In this document: piece by piece, positions 45,308-45,911 of the stretch
How the letters are laid out: each line of letters starts with the position of its first letter
Numbering within the stretch: the stretch's first letter is position 1
Source: a virus
Length of the DNA stretch: 45,911 bases
Strand: one strand, 5' to 3'
IMG/VR virus record: IMGVR_UViG_3300031226_000004
Span: 1 to 45,911 of that record
Program-made: the position numbers and the translations under genes
The notes under the pieces: model-generated
What the model saw: the letters and a program-made list of their open reading frames with translations, nothing else
Database searches by the model: none
Told to the model about the DNA's origin: nothing

Positions 45308-45760
45308 ATGAGGCGAACCGCAGGAGAGCGATTCTGGTCCAAGGTGGACCGGGGTGGAGAGTGTTGGCTGTGGCTTGGGTACGGCCTGGCCAGCGGATAC
45401 GGAATGTTCTGGGACGGTGAGCGCAAGATCGGCGCTCACGTCTACTCGTTCAAGCTGCACGGGGGCGTGCTTACGCCCCGCAGGCCGTACGTCCTGCACT
45501 CGTGCGACAACCCTCCATGCGTGAATCCGGCGCATCTGCGCGCGGGTTCGCAGAAGGAGAACATCGCTGATGCAGTAGGGCGGAAGCGCATGACAGGCAA
45601 CTACCACCCGCGCACTGAGCGCGCGAAACTCAGCGAGGCGGACGTACGAGACATCCGCGAGTCGCCGGAGCGAGGCTCCGATCTCGCGGAGAGGTACAGC
45701 GTCACCCGCATCACGATCTACAACATCCGCAACTACAAGACCTGGAAGCATCTGCCCTAG
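45308..45760 (+). CDS. Homing-type HNH endonuclease inserted between virion genes
   Basis: 150 aa. VLHSCDNPPCVNPAHLRAGS with N-I-A-D-A-V-G-R-K-R is the HNH_3 signature, and the C-terminus (..LSEADVRDIRESP.. ..RYSVTRITIYNIRNYKTW) is the DNA-binding helix-turn-helix of phage homing enzymes. It is antisense to the late operon, starts 19 bases from the fibre gene start and its TAG overlaps the TAG of the adaptor copy. Both flanking gene ends have unusual AT-rich codons. A TATAGT lies just upstream of the ATG. Confidence 0.85.
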   Translation: MRRTAGERFWSKVDRGGECWLWLGYGLASGYGMFWDGERKIGAHVYSFKLHGGVLTPRRPYVLHSCDNPPCVNPAHLRAGSQKENIADAVGRKRMTGNYHPRTERAKLSEADVRDIRESPERGSDLAERYSVTRITIYNIRNYKTWKHLP

Positions 45761-45911
45761 CCTCCTTGCCAGAAGGCAAAATTTGGCGTCTCGTCCATGA
45801 TCCGGTCGCGTTCGCGCAGGATGGCCTGCTGGAAGAGCTGCTCGTAGTACGCGGCCGTCTTCACGGCCGACGTGGCGGGCACCAGGTTGGCTCGCTCCGA
45901 GCCCTCCACCG
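45757..45911 (-). CDS. Adaptor gene 3' end, second allele (cut by window edge)
   Basis: Encodes the same C-terminus as the adaptor at 85-990. From 45785 to 45911 the DNA is identical to 113-239 (127 bases). The last ten or so codons differ only at synonymous positions: CCA, AAT, TTT, GCC, CAA, GGA, GGC against CCG, AAC, TTC, GCG, CAG, GGG, GGA, with stop TAG against TGA. It is most likely the same gene seen in a second allele after going once around a circular map, not a duplicated gene. Confidence 0.8.
   Translation of the reverse strand, partial: VEGSERANLVPATSAVKTAAYYEQLFQQAILRERDRIMDETPNFAFWQGG

Overview
The window looks like a nearly complete, circularly mapping genome of a lytic, tailed phage of a high-GC actinobacterium, most likely Streptomyces or a relative. 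Reasons: GC-rich DNA with many GTG and TTG starts, a WhiB-like iron-sulphur protein, many tiny zinc-ribbon proteins, and a podovirus-type virion set (N4-gp56-like capsid protein, portal, internal virion proteins with peptidoglycan-cutting domains) without a recognisable tape measure, tail tube or tail-assembly chaperones. I see no integrase, immunity repressor or DNA polymerase.

Layout. The minus-strand late arm starts near 20.9 kb and runs leftwards: large terminase, small coupled genes, an anti-Thoeris Tad2-like protein, amidase endolysin, portal, four large virion proteins, a small tRNA cluster with a terminator, scaffold, major capsid, small head genes and an adaptor at 85-990. On a circular map it continues at the right end (45.3 to 40.8 kb) with a repeat-bearing fibre, a large tail protein, small proteins and a holin candidate. 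The plus-strand early arm runs 23.3-40.7 kb and meets the late arm at a hairpin near 40.78 kb. It starts with small genes, each with its own intergenic hairpin, then continues with HNH, ParB-like, HTH, WhiB-like, Cas4-like nuclease, membrane proteins, SLOG protein, RecA/DnaB-like ATPase, Holliday-junction-type resolvase, a split primase and a dense string of micro-genes.

A 1.8 kb non-coding region (21.5-23.3 kb) lies between three small plus-strand genes and the early arm. It is packed with perfect hairpins and an alternating purine-pyrimidine tract, and is the best candidate for an origin, packaging or other cis-acting region.

The most unusual signals are: (1) a homing-type HNH gene at the right end whose two flanking genes both have AT-rich, apparently recoded ends, while the left end of the window carries a different HNH-like 3' end at the same junction, with an exact 127-base overlap between the two window ends; (2) six early genes whose Shine-Dalgarno sequence sits in the loop of the same small hairpin, with compensating base changes in the stem; (3) a phage initiator tRNA-fMet followed 3 bases later by a sequence that folds as a circularly permuted tRNA, and elsewhere a tRNA-Arg(ACG) with a 15-base hairpin inserted in its anticodon loop. 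Together (2) and (3) suggest that this phage manipulates translation initiation and tRNA anticodons, but that functional link is inference.
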